Assembly (NCBI RefSeq): GCF_000620625.1
Contig: NZ_JIAW01000002.1
Coordinates: 485,735 to 549,734, forward strand
DNA length: 64,000 nt
Direction: 5' to 3'
DNA from: Mycobacterium sp. URHB0044
GTDB taxonomy: Bacteria; Actinomycetota; Actinomycetes; Mycobacteriales; Mycobacteriaceae
The notes below the pieces were generated by a model that saw nothing but the letters and a program-made list of their open reading frames with translations, ran no database searches and was not told where the DNA came from. Position numbers and translations under genes: made by a program. Shown here piece by piece: positions 53,457 through 62,725 of the stretch. Position 1 is the stretch's first letter; every line of letters begins with the position of its first letter.

Positions 53457-54836
53457 GTGGCCTCCATCATCGACACCGTTGCGAACTTGGCGAAACGCCG
53501 TGGTCTTGTCTATCAATCGGGCGAGATCTACGGCGGGACCAAGTCCGCGTGGGACTACGGCCCCCTCGGCGTCGAGCTCAAGGAGAACATCAAGCGCCAG
53601 TGGTGGCGCTCGGTGGTCACCGGCCGCGACGACGTCGTCGGCCTGGACAGCGCGATCGTTCTGCCGCGCGAGGTGTGGGTGGCATCCGGTCACGTCGAGG
53701 TGTTCAACGATCCGCTCGTCGAATCGCTGATCACCCACAAGCGTTACCGCGCAGACCATCTCATCGAGGCGTACGAGGCCAAGCACGGCCATCCGCCGGC
53801 CAACGGTCTGGCCGACATCCGCGATCCCGAAACCGGCGATCCCGGCCAGTGGACCGAGCCACGCGACTTCAACATGATGCTCAAGACCTACCTCGGGCCG
53901 ATCGAGACCGAGGAGGGGCTGCACTACCTGCGGCCCGAAACCGCGCAGGGCATCTTCGTCAACTTCGCCAACGTGGTCACCACGTCGCGGCGCAAGCCGC
54001 CGTTCGGCATCGGCCAGATCGGCAAGAGCTTCCGCAACGAGATCACCCCGGGCAACTTCATCTTCCGCACGCGCGAGTTCGAACAGATGGAGATGGAGTT
54101 CTTCGTCGAACCCGCGACTGCCAAGGAATGGCACCAGTACTGGATCGACACCCGGCTGCAGTGGTACGTCGATCTCGGCATCGACGCCGACAACCTGCGC
54201 CTGTTCGAGCATCCCAAGGACAAGCTGTCGCACTACTCCGACCGCACCGTCGACATCGAGTACAAGTTCGGCTTCCAGGGCAACCCGTGGGGTGAGCTCG
54301 AGGGCGTCGCGAACCGCACCGACTTCGACCTGTCCACGCACTCAAAGCATTCCGGCGTCGACCTGTCGTTCTACGACCAGGCCACCGAAACCCGCTACGT
54401 GCCCTACGTCATCGAACCGGCGGCGGGTCTGACCCGGTCGCTGATGGCCTTCCTCGTCGACGCCTACTCGGAGGACGAGGCGCCCAACGCCAAGGGCGGC
54501 GTCGACAAGCGGACGGTGCTGCGGCTGGATCCGCGGCTCGCGCCGGTCAAGGCGGCGGTGCTGCCGTTGTCGCGGCACGCCGACCTGTCGCCGAAGGCCC
54601 GCGACCTGGCGGCCGAGCTGCGCAAGTCGTGGAACGTCGAGTTCGACGATGCGGGCGCGATCGGCCGGCGTTACCGCAGGCAGGACGAGATCGGTACGCC
54701 GTTCTGCGTGACGCTGGACTTCGATTCGCTCGACGACCACGCCGTCACCATCCGGGAACGCGACGCCATGACGCAGGACCGGGTGGCGATCGACGCCGTC
54801 GCCGACTATCTCGCGGTGCGCCTCAAGGGCTGCTAG
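53457..54836 (+). CDS. glyS: Glycyl-tRNA synthetase (alpha2 type)
   Basis: 459 residues, class II synthetase. [16 protein letters not shown] at the N-terminus, motif 2 [19 protein letters not shown], motif 3 [14 protein letters not shown] and an anticodon-binding C-domain. It charges tRNA-Gly. GTG 53457 lies 8 bases after a TACGCT box (53443-53448). It is divergent from smtB-furB. Confidence 0.96.
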   Translation: MASIIDTVANLAKRRGLVYQSGEIYGGTKSAWDYGPLGVELKENIKRQWWRSVVTGRDDVVGLDSAIVLPREVWVASGHVEVFNDPLVESLITHKRYRADHLIEAYEAKHGHPPANGLADIRDPETGDPGQWTEPRDFNMMLKTYLGPIETEEGLHYLRPETAQGIFVNFANVVTTSRRKPPFGIGQIGKSFRNEITPGNFIFRTREFEQMEMEFFVEPATAKEWHQYWIDTRLQWYVDLGIDADNLRLFEHPKDKLSHYSDRTVDIEYKFGFQGNPWGELEGVANRTDFDLSTHSKHSGVDLSFYDQATETRYVPYVIEPAAGLTRSLMAFLVDAYSEDEAPNAKGGVDKRTVLRLDPRLAPVKAAVLPLSRHADLSPKARDLAAELRKSWNVEFDDAGAIGRRYRRQDEIGTPFCVTLDFDSLDDHAVTIRERDAMTQDRVAIDAVADYLAVRLKGC

Positions 54837-54861
54837 CTCTCTCCCGCGTCCAACCCTTTCC

Positions 54862-54921
54862 GCGAGCGTGCGTGTCAGAGGGCGACACGCCGCGCGTAAA
54901 CCGGACTTCACGCACGCTCGC
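54862..54921 (+). repeat. 60-bp repeat with 13-bp terminal inverted repeats, copy A
   Basis: Begins GCGAGCGTGCGTG and ends CACGCACGCTCGC, perfect inverted repeats. The core is shared, in opposite orientation, with 55896-55951, with only a few mismatches. It lies between glyS and the nuclease-like gene. Confidence 0.75.
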
Positions 54922-55009
54922 CGGCGGCGAGTTCTCCACAGTCCGCGCTTCATCCCCAATCTCGCGTTCGGATCTGTAATCGGCCGTCGCACCCGGTGAC
55001 GATCGTTGC

Positions 55010-55897
55010 GTGGCCGACGACTTGGAACAGCTTTTCGCACGGCAGGGTGGAGTGGCGACCACTGCTCAGCTGCGGACCTTAGTGAGTCGCAGTCAACTCG
55101 ACACCAGGGTCAATCGCGGCGACTTGGTGAAGGTCTGGGCCGGCGTGTACAGCAGGGACGAACCCGATGGACTGACCCGCCTGCGCGGGCTGGATCTGCG
55201 CGCCGGCGAGCCCGTCGCGGTCTGTCTTGGCACCGCAGCGTCCGCGTACGGCTTCGACACCGAGGAGCCCGCGGATCTTCACGTCCTGAATCCCTTGCGG
55301 CATCAGCTGCGAAATTCGGATGGCCTCGTCGTGCACCGTCGGGAAGGAGCGCCGCTCACGGAGGTCGACGGCAGGCCGGCGACGACGCCGGAGTGGACGG
55401 CGGTCGAGATCGCCCGTGGCTTGCGGCGTCCGCGTGCGTTGGCCACCCTGGACGCTGCATTGCGAAGCGGCACGTGTGATCGTCGGACGCTCGAGCGTGC
55501 CGCCGCGATGCAATCCGGTCGGCGGGGCATCGTGCAGGTCCGCGACCTCATTGCACTCGCCAGACCGGAAGCTGAGTCGCCGATGGAAAGCGAGGCACGC
55601 TTGGTGATGATCGATGGCGGGTTGCCGATGCCAGAGTTGCAGTACGAGGTGATCGATCGCTCGGGCCGCCTGTGGCGCGTCGACTTTGCCTGGCCTGACG
55701 GCAAAGTGGCTGTCGAGTATGACGGCTTCGATTGGCATAGTGATCCGGACGCATTGAGGCGTGATCGACAGAAGCGCGCTGCCCTTCTCGAGATGGGCTG
55801 GTCGGTGATGTCGATCGTGGCCGACGACGTCAGAAGGCGGCCCTGGGAAACGGTGCGCCGCATCGAGTTCGACCTGCAGCGGTCGCAGGTGGCGTGA
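55010..55897 (+). CDS. AbiEi/DUF559-like protein with a predicted PD-(D/E)XK nuclease domain
   Basis: 295 residues. The N-terminal half (LFARQGGVATTAQLRTLVS, LVKVWAGVYS) resembles the winged-helix domain of AbiEi-type antitoxins. The C-terminal half has SPMESEARLVMIDGG, LWRVDFAWPDGKVAVEYDGFD and a distal RDRQKRAALLEMGW helix, the DUF559/Vsr-like layout with E, D and E at metal-binding places. Function unknown. It is bracketed by inverted 56-60 bp repeats, and its stop codon lies at the edge of repeat B. GTG 55010 has GACGAT 6 bases upstream. Confidence 0.75.
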   Translation: MADDLEQLFARQGGVATTAQLRTLVSRSQLDTRVNRGDLVKVWAGVYSRDEPDGLTRLRGLDLRAGEPVAVCLGTAASAYGFDTEEPADLHVLNPLRHQLRNSDGLVVHRREGAPLTEVDGRPATTPEWTAVEIARGLRRPRALATLDAALRSGTCDRRTLERAAAMQSGRRGIVQVRDLIALARPEAESPMESEARLVMIDGGLPMPELQYEVIDRSGRLWRVDFAWPDGKVAVEYDGFDWHSDPDALRRDRQKRAALLEMGWSVMSIVADDVRRRPWETVRRIEFDLQRSQVA

Positions 55898-55951
55898 GCG
55901 TGCGTGAAGTCCGGTTCGCGCTCGGCGTGTCGCCCTCCGACACGCACGCTC
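55896..55951 (-). repeat. 56-bp repeat with terminal inverted repeats, copy B (inverted)
   Basis: GAGCGTGCGTG and CACGCACGCTC terminate it. Its reverse complement reads as copy A with few differences. It overlaps the last base pair of the preceding gene's stop codon and ends 17 bases before the TPM gene stop. Confidence 0.75.
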
Positions 55952-55968
55952 GCGCCAGAGAAGGAGAC

Positions 55969-57978
55969 CTAGAAGCGGCCGCCGCCACCGCTGAAGCCGC
56001 CGCCGCCCGAGCCGCCGAACGACGTCGGACTCCAGCTGCCGCCGCCAACGCTTCCGCCGATGCCCCCGCGCAGGGCCCCGGACAGGATGTTGCCGATGAT
56101 GATGCCGCCGAGCACCGCGCCCATGTTGCCGCCACCGCCTCCGCCGTAACCGCCGCCGGTGAACGTGCGCTGCGCGTTCTGGACGTCCGCATTGGCCAGG
56201 GTTTGCGCCTGGGCCGCCAGCATCGACGCGCCGTTGGCGTGCGCGAGCGCCTCCGACAGATTCGTCGTCCGCTTGGCGACGGCCGCCTCTAGCTGCCGCA
56301 TCGCTTCCGACAGCCGGGTGCGGGCCTCGGGGCCGACGCTGCCGCGGCGGGTATCGATGTAGTCCGACACCGATCGCACCCGCGACTGCGCCGTGAACAG
56401 CGCCTCGTCGAACGCGCGGCTCAACCGCTCACTGGCCTCGCGCTCCTGGCTGACCATGGCCAGCAGCCGGTCGAGTTCGGCGTCGGCCTGGGTCAGGTGA
56501 GTGAACGCGCCGAGGGGATCGGCGTTGCCGGTGTTCTGCGCGTTCGACACCGCCGTCACGGCGGCATCCCTGGCAGCGCTGAGTTCTCCTTCATGTGGTG
56601 CATCGCCTTTGGCGAGCTGGGCGGTGGCCTGGTTGATCCCCGCCTGCGTGTCGGCGATGGCCGACGGCAGGGCAGCGACCGCGCGGTTGATGTCGGTGGC
56701 GGCGCTGTCGACGGCGTCCAGCAGGACGCGGGCCTGACCCAGCGCGGACTCCGCGGCGCGAATCGCATCCACCAGTCCGCCCTGACTGCCCGCGGGCCGC
56801 GCGACCAGCGCGCGCGCTGTGCTGATGTTCTGGTCGGCGAACGTCAGCCGCTGTTTGGCGGTGTCGACGTTGCCTGCCACCGCTGCAAGCGCCGTGTCGG
56901 CGAACTGCGCGTGCAGGCCGGTCAAGGTCTGCTGTGCGGGTTCGAGGCGCGCGGTCAGATCCACCATCTGCTGGGTCAACGCATCCAGCCGGGTCGGGGC
57001 GTTGACGATCAGGTCACGCAACTGCTGGAACGCCTCGCGCTGCGCGTCGAGCTCGCGGTCCGCCTTCGCCGCCGCCACGATCACGCGGGTCAGCAGATCG
57101 CGCCGCTGTTGCGGCGTCTCGGGCACGGCGTCATCGAGGATCTGGCGGACGTTGAACGCCTGCGCGAGCGTCGTCTTGGCGTTCGCCACGGCCGCGGTGA
57201 ACGGCGCGGTGTCCCGCTCGCCGAATTCCTCGACCGCCAAGGCCAATTCGTTGTCGCTGGTGCGCACCGCATTGTCCACTTCGACGACGATCGAGCGGGA
57301 CAGGTCGTCGAGCGTGTCGATGGACAACGACGCCATCGCGTTGGCATCCGCGGGATCGACGCGTTGCGCGGCGGCGAACTCCGCATCGCGACGCTTGCGG
57401 CGCCGTCGGCGCCGCCACCACAGCAGGATCAGCACCGCGATGGCGATGACGGCCAGGATGGCCACCAGGCCCACCCAGGTGAACCCGCCGCTCGACGACG
57501 TCTGCGTCAGGCCGTTGGCGGCGGCAACCGCAGCGCCTGCCCAGTCGCCGCGGCGCAGCGCCGGTTCGACGTCGTTGCGGCGCAACGTGTCCACGTCGAC
57601 TCCGCCGGTGGCGGCGTCGGGAACCAGGAGCGCGTAGGCGCGGTCACCGGTGGCGACGGCGAGAATCGCGTCCTCGTCCTGTAAGTCGCTGATGCGGTAG
57701 GTGTTTCGGGCCCACGTCTCGGCTGCTTGACCGGAGAACGAGTCGACGTAGACGACCCACAGCCGCACCCGGCGGGCGGTGTAGAGGCTGTCGACCGCGC
57801 TCTGCACCTCGGTGCGGCCGGTGGCGCTCAGCGCGTCGGCGTTGTCGGTGACGTAGTCGGAGAGCCGGAAGGGCGCATCGGCCCGGGCCGTCGGGGCGGT
57901 CGGCGCCATCACCAGGCCCGCGGTGACCACCGCCAGAACCACGCTGAGAAGGCGGGCCACCCCAAGTCTGCTGCGCAT
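55969..57978 (-). CDS. TPM-domain exported membrane protein
   Basis: 669 residues. Signal peptide, then a TPM domain at about 35-150 (FRLSDYVTDNADALSATGRTE, VRLWVVYVDSFSG), a membrane helix near 166-188 followed by RRRRRRKRR, a long Ala/Gln-rich helical region with coiled-coil character, and a Gly-rich tail (GGGYGGGGGG...GGGGRF). TPM domains are associated with phosphatase-like or photosystem/secretion roles; function here unknown (Rv2345-like position). ATG 57978 was chosen because of the leaderless box. Confidence 0.85.
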   Translation of the reverse strand: MRSRLGVARLLSVVLAVVTAGLVMAPTAPTARADAPFRLSDYVTDNADALSATGRTEVQSAVDSLYTARRVRLWVVYVDSFSGQAAETWARNTYRISDLQDEDAILAVATGDRAYALLVPDAATGGVDVDTLRRNDVEPALRRGDWAGAAVAAANGLTQTSSSGGFTWVGLVAILAVIAIAVLILLWWRRRRRRKRRDAEFAAAQRVDPADANAMASLSIDTLDDLSRSIVVEVDNAVRTSDNELALAVEEFGERDTAPFTAAVANAKTTLAQAFNVRQILDDAVPETPQQRRDLLTRVIVAAAKADRELDAQREAFQQLRDLIVNAPTRLDALTQQMVDLTARLEPAQQTLTGLHAQFADTALAAVAGNVDTAKQRLTFADQNISTARALVARPAGSQGGLVDAIRAAESALGQARVLLDAVDSAATDINRAVAALPSAIADTQAGINQATAQLAKGDAPHEGELSAARDAAVTAVSNAQNTGNADPLGAFTHLTQADAELDRLLAMVSQEREASERLSRAFDEALFTAQSRVRSVSDYIDTRRGSVGPEARTRLSEAMRQLEAAVAKRTTNLSEALAHANGASMLAAQAQTLANADVQNAQRTFTGGGYGGGGGGNMGAVLGGIIIGNILSGALRGGIGGSVGGGSWSPTSFGGSGGGGFSGGGGRF

Positions 57979-57985
57979 GACCGTC

Positions 57986-57991
57986 AATCTA
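57986..57991 (-). promoter_or_regulatory. TAGATT -10 box of the TPM gene
   Basis: On the minus strand TAGATT ends 7 bases before ATG 57978, giving a leaderless transcript. Confidence 0.55.
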
Positions 57992-58085
57992 ACGACCTCT
58001 CGGCGGTGTGGTGGCGGAGCGGGCCATCGGTCACCAGGCCTGACCCCGGCGGGACCGGCGCACGGTGCTGGCAGACTGTGCGTCG

Positions 58086-59342
58086 GTGATTACTAGCAGC
58101 GACCCCTACGACGACTTCGACCGCCAGCGCATGGTGGCCGAGGAGCCCAAGGGTGCCGCATTGCCGGGCACCGACAACGAGCACCGCACGGACTTCGCCC
58201 GTGACCGCGCGCGAGTGCTGCACAGTGCCGCCCTGCGTCGACTGGCCGACAAGACGCAGGTCGTCGGTCCGCGGCACAGCGAGACGCCGCGCACCCGGTT
58301 GACGCACTCGCTCGAGGTCGCTCAGATCGGGCGGGGGATGGCGGTGGGGTTGGGCTGCGATGCCGACCTGGTCGACCTCGCCGGCCTGGCCCACGACATC
58401 GGCCATCCGCCGTACGGCCACAACGGGGAGCGGGCGCTCAACGAGGTGGCCTTCGACTTCGGCGGCTTCGAGGGCAATGCGCAGAACTTCCGCATCCTCA
58501 CTCGACTGGAACCGAAAGTGCTTGACGGGCAAGGTCGCAGCGTCGGACTGAACCTGACCCGGGCGGCGCTGGACGCCGTCACCAAGTACCCGTGGTTCCG
58601 GGGCGAACGGACCAGCAAGTTCGGCTTCTACGCCGACGACGCTCCCGCGGCGGCCTGGGCACGGTCCGGCGCGCCGGAGGAGAAGCCCTGCCTGGAGGCC
58701 CAGGTCATGGACTGGGCCGACGACGTCGCTTACTCCGTGCACGACGTCGAGGACGGCGTCGTGTCGGGTCGCATCGATCTGCGCGTGCTGGCCGACGACG
58801 ACGAGGCCGCGGCGCTGGGCCGGCTCGGGCAGGCCAGCGGGATGGGTTCCGGGTTGAGTGCCGACGACCTCGTGGCGGCGGCGGAGCGGCTGTCGGCGCT
58901 GCCGGTGGTGAGTGCCGTCGGCAAGTACGACGGGACGCTGAGCGCATCCGTCGCACTGAAGAAACTGACCAGCGAGCTGGTTGGTCGGTTCGCGTCGGCG
59001 GCCATCAAGGCGACCAGGGAGGCTGCGGGTCCCGGCCGGCTGGTCCGGTACGAGGCCGACCTGTCGGTGCCGTCGCTGGTGCGCGCCGAGGTCGCCGTGC
59101 TCAAGATCCTGGCACTGCAATTCATCATGTCCGACCCGGCGCATCTCGAACTGCAGGCGCAGCAACGGATGAGGATCCATCACGTCGCCCAGTTCCTGCT
59201 GGCCCGGGCGCCGTCGACCCTCGACCCCATCTTCGTGCCGGAGTTCAACGACGCCGCCGACGACGGCGCCCGCCTGCGCGTGATCCTTGACCAGATCGCG
59301 TCCTTCACCGAGGGGCGCCTGGAGAGGCTCGAACCCGCGTAA
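58086..59342 (+). CDS. dgt: Deoxyguanosinetriphosphate triphosphohydrolase-like protein
   Basis: 418 residues. HD-domain metal ligands: H in [18 protein letters not shown] in [15 protein letters not shown], and D in [14 protein letters not shown]. Dgt hydrolyses dNTPs to nucleoside and triphosphate, controlling dNTP pools. GTG 58086 taken ([12 protein letters not shown]), with CAGACT 8 bases upstream; GTG 58065 is an alternative. dnaG follows 31 bases later. Confidence 0.92.
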   Translation: MITSSDPYDDFDRQRMVAEEPKGAALPGTDNEHRTDFARDRARVLHSAALRRLADKTQVVGPRHSETPRTRLTHSLEVAQIGRGMAVGLGCDADLVDLAGLAHDIGHPPYGHNGERALNEVAFDFGGFEGNAQNFRILTRLEPKVLDGQGRSVGLNLTRAALDAVTKYPWFRGERTSKFGFYADDAPAAAWARSGAPEEKPCLEAQVMDWADDVAYSVHDVEDGVVSGRIDLRVLADDDEAAALGRLGQASGMGSGLSADDLVAAAERLSALPVVSAVGKYDGTLSASVALKKLTSELVGRFASAAIKATREAAGPGRLVRYEADLSVPSLVRAEVAVLKILALQFIMSDPAHLELQAQQRMRIHHVAQFLLARAPSTLDPIFVPEFNDAADDGARLRVILDQIASFTEGRLERLEPA

Positions 59343-59361
59343 CGGGCCCGCCGCGCGCGCA

Positions 59362-59367
59362 TAGACT
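59362..59367 (+). promoter_or_regulatory. TAGACT -10 box of dnaG
   Basis: TAGACT ends 6 bases before GTG 59374; dnaG probably has its own leaderless promoter in addition to any dgt read-through. Confidence 0.55.
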
Positions 59368-59373
59368 GTCCCG

Positions 59374-61326
59374 GTGGCTGGACCGGCGGGCAGGAGCGAA
59401 GCGACCAGGGGTCGTGGGCGGATCCCCGACCGTGACATCGCGGCCATCCGGGAACGGGTCCGCATCGAGGAAATCGTGGGCGACTACGTGCAGTTGCGCC
59501 GCGCAGGCGTCGACTCGCTCAAGGGCCTCTGCCCGTTCCACGACGAGAAGTCGCCGTCGTTCCACGTCCGGCCCAACCACGGACACTTCCACTGCTTCGG
59601 CTGCGGCGAGGGCGGTGACGTCTACGCGTTCCTGCAGAAGATCGAACACGCCTCGTTCGTCGAGTCGGTGGAGATGCTGGCCGACCGGATCGGCTACACC
59701 GTCACCTACACCGGCTCCTCGACCACCAACGTGCAACGGGACCGTGGCAGTCGCAGCAGGCTGATCGCCGCCAACGCGGCAGCGCAGGAGTTCTACGCCG
59801 AGGCGCTGAAGTCGCCCGAGGCTGCGGCGGCCCGGCAGTATCTGGTCGAGCGCAACTTCGACGCCGAGGCGGCCGCCAAGTTCGGCTGCGGCTTCGCCCC
59901 GTCGGGGTGGGACACGCTGACGAAGCACTTGCTGCGCAAGGGATTCGAGTTCAAGGAACTGGAAGCCGCAGGCCTGTCGCGGGAGGGCAAGCGCGGCCCG
60001 ATGGACCGCTTCCACCGTCGGCTGCTGTGGCCGATCCGGGTGTCCTCGGGCGAGGTGATCGGCTTCGGCGCGCGGCGCCTGTTCGACGACGACGGCATGG
60101 AGGCCAAGTACGTCAACACGCCCGAGACGGTGCTGTACAAGAAGTCGAACGTGCTGTTCGGGCTCGACCTGGCCAAGCGCGACATCGCCAAGGGACATCA
60201 GGCCGTCGTGGTCGAGGGCTACACCGACGTGATGGCCATGCACCTGGCCGGGGTGACGACGGCGGTGGCGTCGTGCGGCACCGCGTTCGGCGAGGAGCAC
60301 CTGTCGATGCTTCGCCGACTCATGATGGACGACAACTTCTTTCGCGGCGAACTGATCTACGTGTTCGACGGCGACGCCGCCGGTCGCGCGGCCGCGGTGA
60401 AGGCGCTCGAGGGGGAGCAGAACCTGGCGGGCCAGTCGTTCGTGGCGGTCGCCGACGACGGCATGGATCCGTGCGACCTTCGGCTCAAGTCCGGCGACGG
60501 CGCGCTGCGCGACCTGGTGGCGCGCCGAACCCCGTTGTTCGAGTTCGCGATTCGCACGGCGCTCGAGGAGCACGACCTGGACAACGCCGAGGGACGGGTC
60601 AGCGCGCTGCGCCGGTGCGTTCCGATGGTGGCGAAGATCAAGGACTCGTCCCTGCGCGACGAGTACGCGCGTCAACTCGCCGGCTGGGTCGGCTGGGAGG
60701 ACGTGGCTCAGGTCATCGGACGGGTGCGCGAGGAAGCCGGCCGGCGTCCCGGCCGGGGCGACGGGCGGCGCCAGACTGCTGCCGAAACGGCCCGCGGGCG
60801 CGCGAAGACGGCGCCGTCGGCGGTCGGCAGGCCCAACCCCCGCGACCCCACGTTGTGGCCGCAGCGCGAGGCGCTCAAGTCGGCACTGCAATACCCGGTG
60901 ATCGCCGGGCCGGTGTTCGACGCGTTGACCGTCGAGGGCTTCACCCACCCCGCGTACGCCGCGGTGCGCAGGGCGGTCGCGGCAGCCGGTGGCACGGCGT
61001 CCGGGCTGTCCGGAGCCGAGTGGATCGAAGCCGTCCGCGACCAGACGGGGTCGCCGGAGGCGGCCAACCTGGTCAACGAACTCGGGGTCGAGGCCATCCG
61101 CGTCGACGACGACGAGCGGTTGCCGCGCTACATCGGCGGTGTGCTGGCCCGGCTGCAGGAGGTGTGGGTGGGCAGGCAGATCGCCGAGATGAAGTCCAAG
61201 CTGCACCGCATGTCACCGGTCGATCAGAACGACGAATACCTGGCGCTGTTCGGCGACCTGGTCGCTATGGAGAACTACCGCCGCAGCCTGCTCGAACAGG
61301 CCAGCGGCGACGACCTTACTGCGTGA
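59374..61326 (+). CDS. dnaG: DNA primase DnaG
   Basis: 650 residues. Zinc finger CPFHDEKSPSFHV...CFGCGEGG (CHC2 type) near 50-75, TOPRIM domain with VVEGYTDVMAMH and YVFDGDAAGRAA, and a C-terminal DnaB-interacting region. It makes RNA primers for replication. The N-terminus AGPAGRSEATRGRG before IPDRDIAAIRERV is about a dozen residues longer than in M. tuberculosis DnaG, and those residues are encoded by the 22-bp dispersed repeat at 59385-59406. Confidence 0.96.
   Translation: MAGPAGRSEATRGRGRIPDRDIAAIRERVRIEEIVGDYVQLRRAGVDSLKGLCPFHDEKSPSFHVRPNHGHFHCFGCGEGGDVYAFLQKIEHASFVESVEMLADRIGYTVTYTGSSTTNVQRDRGSRSRLIAANAAAQEFYAEALKSPEAAAARQYLVERNFDAEAAAKFGCGFAPSGWDTLTKHLLRKGFEFKELEAAGLSREGKRGPMDRFHRRLLWPIRVSSGEVIGFGARRLFDDDGMEAKYVNTPETVLYKKSNVLFGLDLAKRDIAKGHQAVVVEGYTDVMAMHLAGVTTAVASCGTAFGEEHLSMLRRLMMDDNFFRGELIYVFDGDAAGRAAAVKALEGEQNLAGQSFVAVADDGMDPCDLRLKSGDGALRDLVARRTPLFEFAIRTALEEHDLDNAEGRVSALRRCVPMVAKIKDSSLRDEYARQLAGWVGWEDVAQVIGRVREEAGRRPGRGDGRRQTAAETARGRAKTAPSAVGRPNPRDPTLWPQREALKSALQYPVIAGPVFDALTVEGFTHPAYAAVRRAVAAAGGTASGLSGAEWIEAVRDQTGSPEAANLVNELGVEAIRVDDDERLPRYIGGVLARLQEVWVGRQIAEMKSKLHRMSPVDQNDEYLALFGDLVAMENYRRSLLEQASGDDLTA
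59385..59406 (-). repeat. Dispersed 22-bp repeat, copy within the dnaG start
   Basis: The exact reverse complement of the copy at 24114-24135. It reads in frame as part of AGRSEATR at residues 5-11 of DnaG. Confidence 0.7.
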
Positions 61327-61380
61327 GCCGATCGCACGCGCTAAGGTGATTTCGCTGTCAAACCACTGGGAAGGCACCTC

Positions 61381-61695
61381 ATGACCATCCGAGCACACCG
61401 CTTCGTCGCAGCGGGCGCGCTGGCCGTGGCCACCGCCGCCGCTCCGATCGCCGTCGCGCTGTCCAGCGGCAATGCAGCAGAAACCGTCGCCGGACCGCCG
61501 TGCCTGGCCTGGTACGGCAACCAGGAGGACGGCGTCTGCCTGTCCTACTCCAACGGGCAGGGCGTCAACGTGGGCACCCCCGACTTCGGCCTGTACGGGC
61601 CGGAGAGCGGCGCCGCGAACGGTCGCGGAGGCGGCATCGGCGTCACCACCGGGCCGCTGCTGCCGGGCCAGACCTGGACCGTGCCGATCGGCTAA
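61381..61695 (+). CDS. Small secreted protein, unknown function
   Basis: 104 residues. A signal peptide at about 1-32 (AAGALAVATAAAPIAVALSS, cut near GNAAE), then a Gly-rich mature part with two cysteines (PPCLAWYG, DGVCLSYS) that may form a disulfide. GGGAAGG precedes ATG 61381. It resembles short exported mycobacterial proteins without assigned function. The stop overlaps the convergent gene by 4 bases. Confidence 0.75.
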   Translation: MTIRAHRFVAAGALAVATAAAPIAVALSSGNAAETVAGPPCLAWYGNQEDGVCLSYSNGQGVNVGTPDFGLYGPESGAANGRGGGIGVTTGPLLPGQTWTVPIG

Positions 61696-61949
61696 CGCCC
61701 GTCGGCCCTGGCCTGCGACGTCGTGGGATGCAGCACGGACGTCTCGGCATCGATGGCAGTCAGATTCACCAGCGCCGGATCGGGTGAGACCCGATCGGCC
61801 AGTTTGCGGCGCCCGGCGTCGATCACGGCCTTCGTCCGCGGGCTGCCCGTCACCGCGCGATACGTGCCGGCGATCTGTTCGTAGCGGCGCCGGCCTGCCT
61901 TGGCGCCCATGACATAGCCCACGGCCAACACGACGGCTACTCGGATCAC
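61692..61949 (-). CDS. Short conserved protein with N-terminal hydrophobic segment (Rv2342-like)
   Basis: 85 residues. VIRVAVVLAVGYVMGAKAGRRRYEQIAG is a hydrophobic segment followed by a basic GAKAGRRRYE stretch typical of YtxH-like small proteins. The rest is charged. GTG 61949 has GGAGGGG upstream. It occupies the same place as Rv2342 beside dnaG and tRNA-Asn. Function unknown. Confidence 0.7.
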   Translation of the reverse strand: MIRVAVVLAVGYVMGAKAGRRRYEQIAGTYRAVTGSPRTKAVIDAGRRKLADRVSPDPALVNLTAIDAETSVLHPTTSQARADGR

Positions 61950-62105
61950 AGGACCCCTCCCACGTGACGATGCATTGCCTCCATCCTGCCTCACCGCGCG
62001 ACGGGTGTCGGGACGAGGTGGCCGGTGCCCGATTCCGAGGTTCGCCCCCCGATACGCTAGAGTCATCCCTCGGTCGCGGGCAGTAATCCGCGAGTCGACG
62101 AGCAT

Positions 62106-62178
62106 TCCCCTGTAGCTCAATTGGCAGAGCTTCCGACTGTTAATCGGACGGTTCCTGGTTCGAGTCCAGGCGGGGGAG
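62106..62178 (+). tRNA. asnT: tRNA-Asn (GUU)
   Basis: Acceptor TCCCCTG (62106-62112) pairs with CGGGGGA (62171-62177), discriminator G, then an encoded CCA (62179-62181). The D arm carries AGCTCAATTGGCAGAGC; the anticodon arm TCCGA-CTGTTAA-TCGGA gives anticodon GTT; the T arm is CCTGG-TTCGAGT-CCAGG. The asnT gene lies at this place in mycobacteria. Confidence 0.96.
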
Positions 62179-62197
62179 CCAACCGTAAGCTCGCGTC

Positions 62198-62671
62198 ATG
62201 CGGCTTCTCGGATTCCTTGCCGGCATCGTCATGGTCGGCCTCATCGCGGCGGGTTGCGGCTGGAGCCCACCGTCCGCGCCACCCCCCAAAGCCTGCGCGC
62301 CGTCCGATGGTCCCAGCGCAGCCACGGTCGAGCGCGCGGTCGCCGGATTGGGCGACGGCGGTTGGTCGGAGACCGCCAGGGGATACACGGGCGACTGCCG
62401 GCTGCACTGGGTGCAGGTCGCGGTCACCGGCGCGGCGCCCGATCGGCCGCAGCAGGTGCTGTTCTTCGACCACGACACTCCGCTGGGACCGGCGACGCCG
62501 CAGCCCCGGCCCTACATCAGCGTGACGTCGGCGGGTGATGACAGCGCATCAGTGCAGTACCAGTGGCGCCAGGGCCAAGACGCGGCCTGCTGCCCGACGG
62601 GCATCGGGACGGTGCGCTTCCAGATCGCCGACGGGAAGCTCAAGGCGCTGGACCCGATTCCCGGCGCCTGA
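62198..62671 (+). CDS. LppP/LprE-type lipoprotein
   Basis: 157 residues. Signal peptide with lipobox (IAAGC), mature protein with four further cysteines (KACAPS, GDCRLHW, ACCPTG) that may form disulfides. CRLHWVQVAVTGA and QQVLFFDHDTPLGPATPQP match the LppP/LprE family of mycobacterial surface lipoproteins. Function unknown. Confidence 0.82.
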   Translation: MRLLGFLAGIVMVGLIAAGCGWSPPSAPPPKACAPSDGPSAATVERAVAGLGDGGWSETARGYTGDCRLHWVQVAVTGAAPDRPQQVLFFDHDTPLGPATPQPRPYISVTSAGDDSASVQYQWRQGQDAACCPTGIGTVRFQIADGKLKALDPIPGA

Positions 62672-62725
62672 AGCGACTCCCGCCTACTGCGCCGAAACTG
62701 CTAGCAGATCGTCGATCGGGCGGGC

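Noticed and set aside
59305..61206. 633-codon minus-strand frame opposite dnaG
   Set aside because: Shadow frame; dnaG has all primase motifs.
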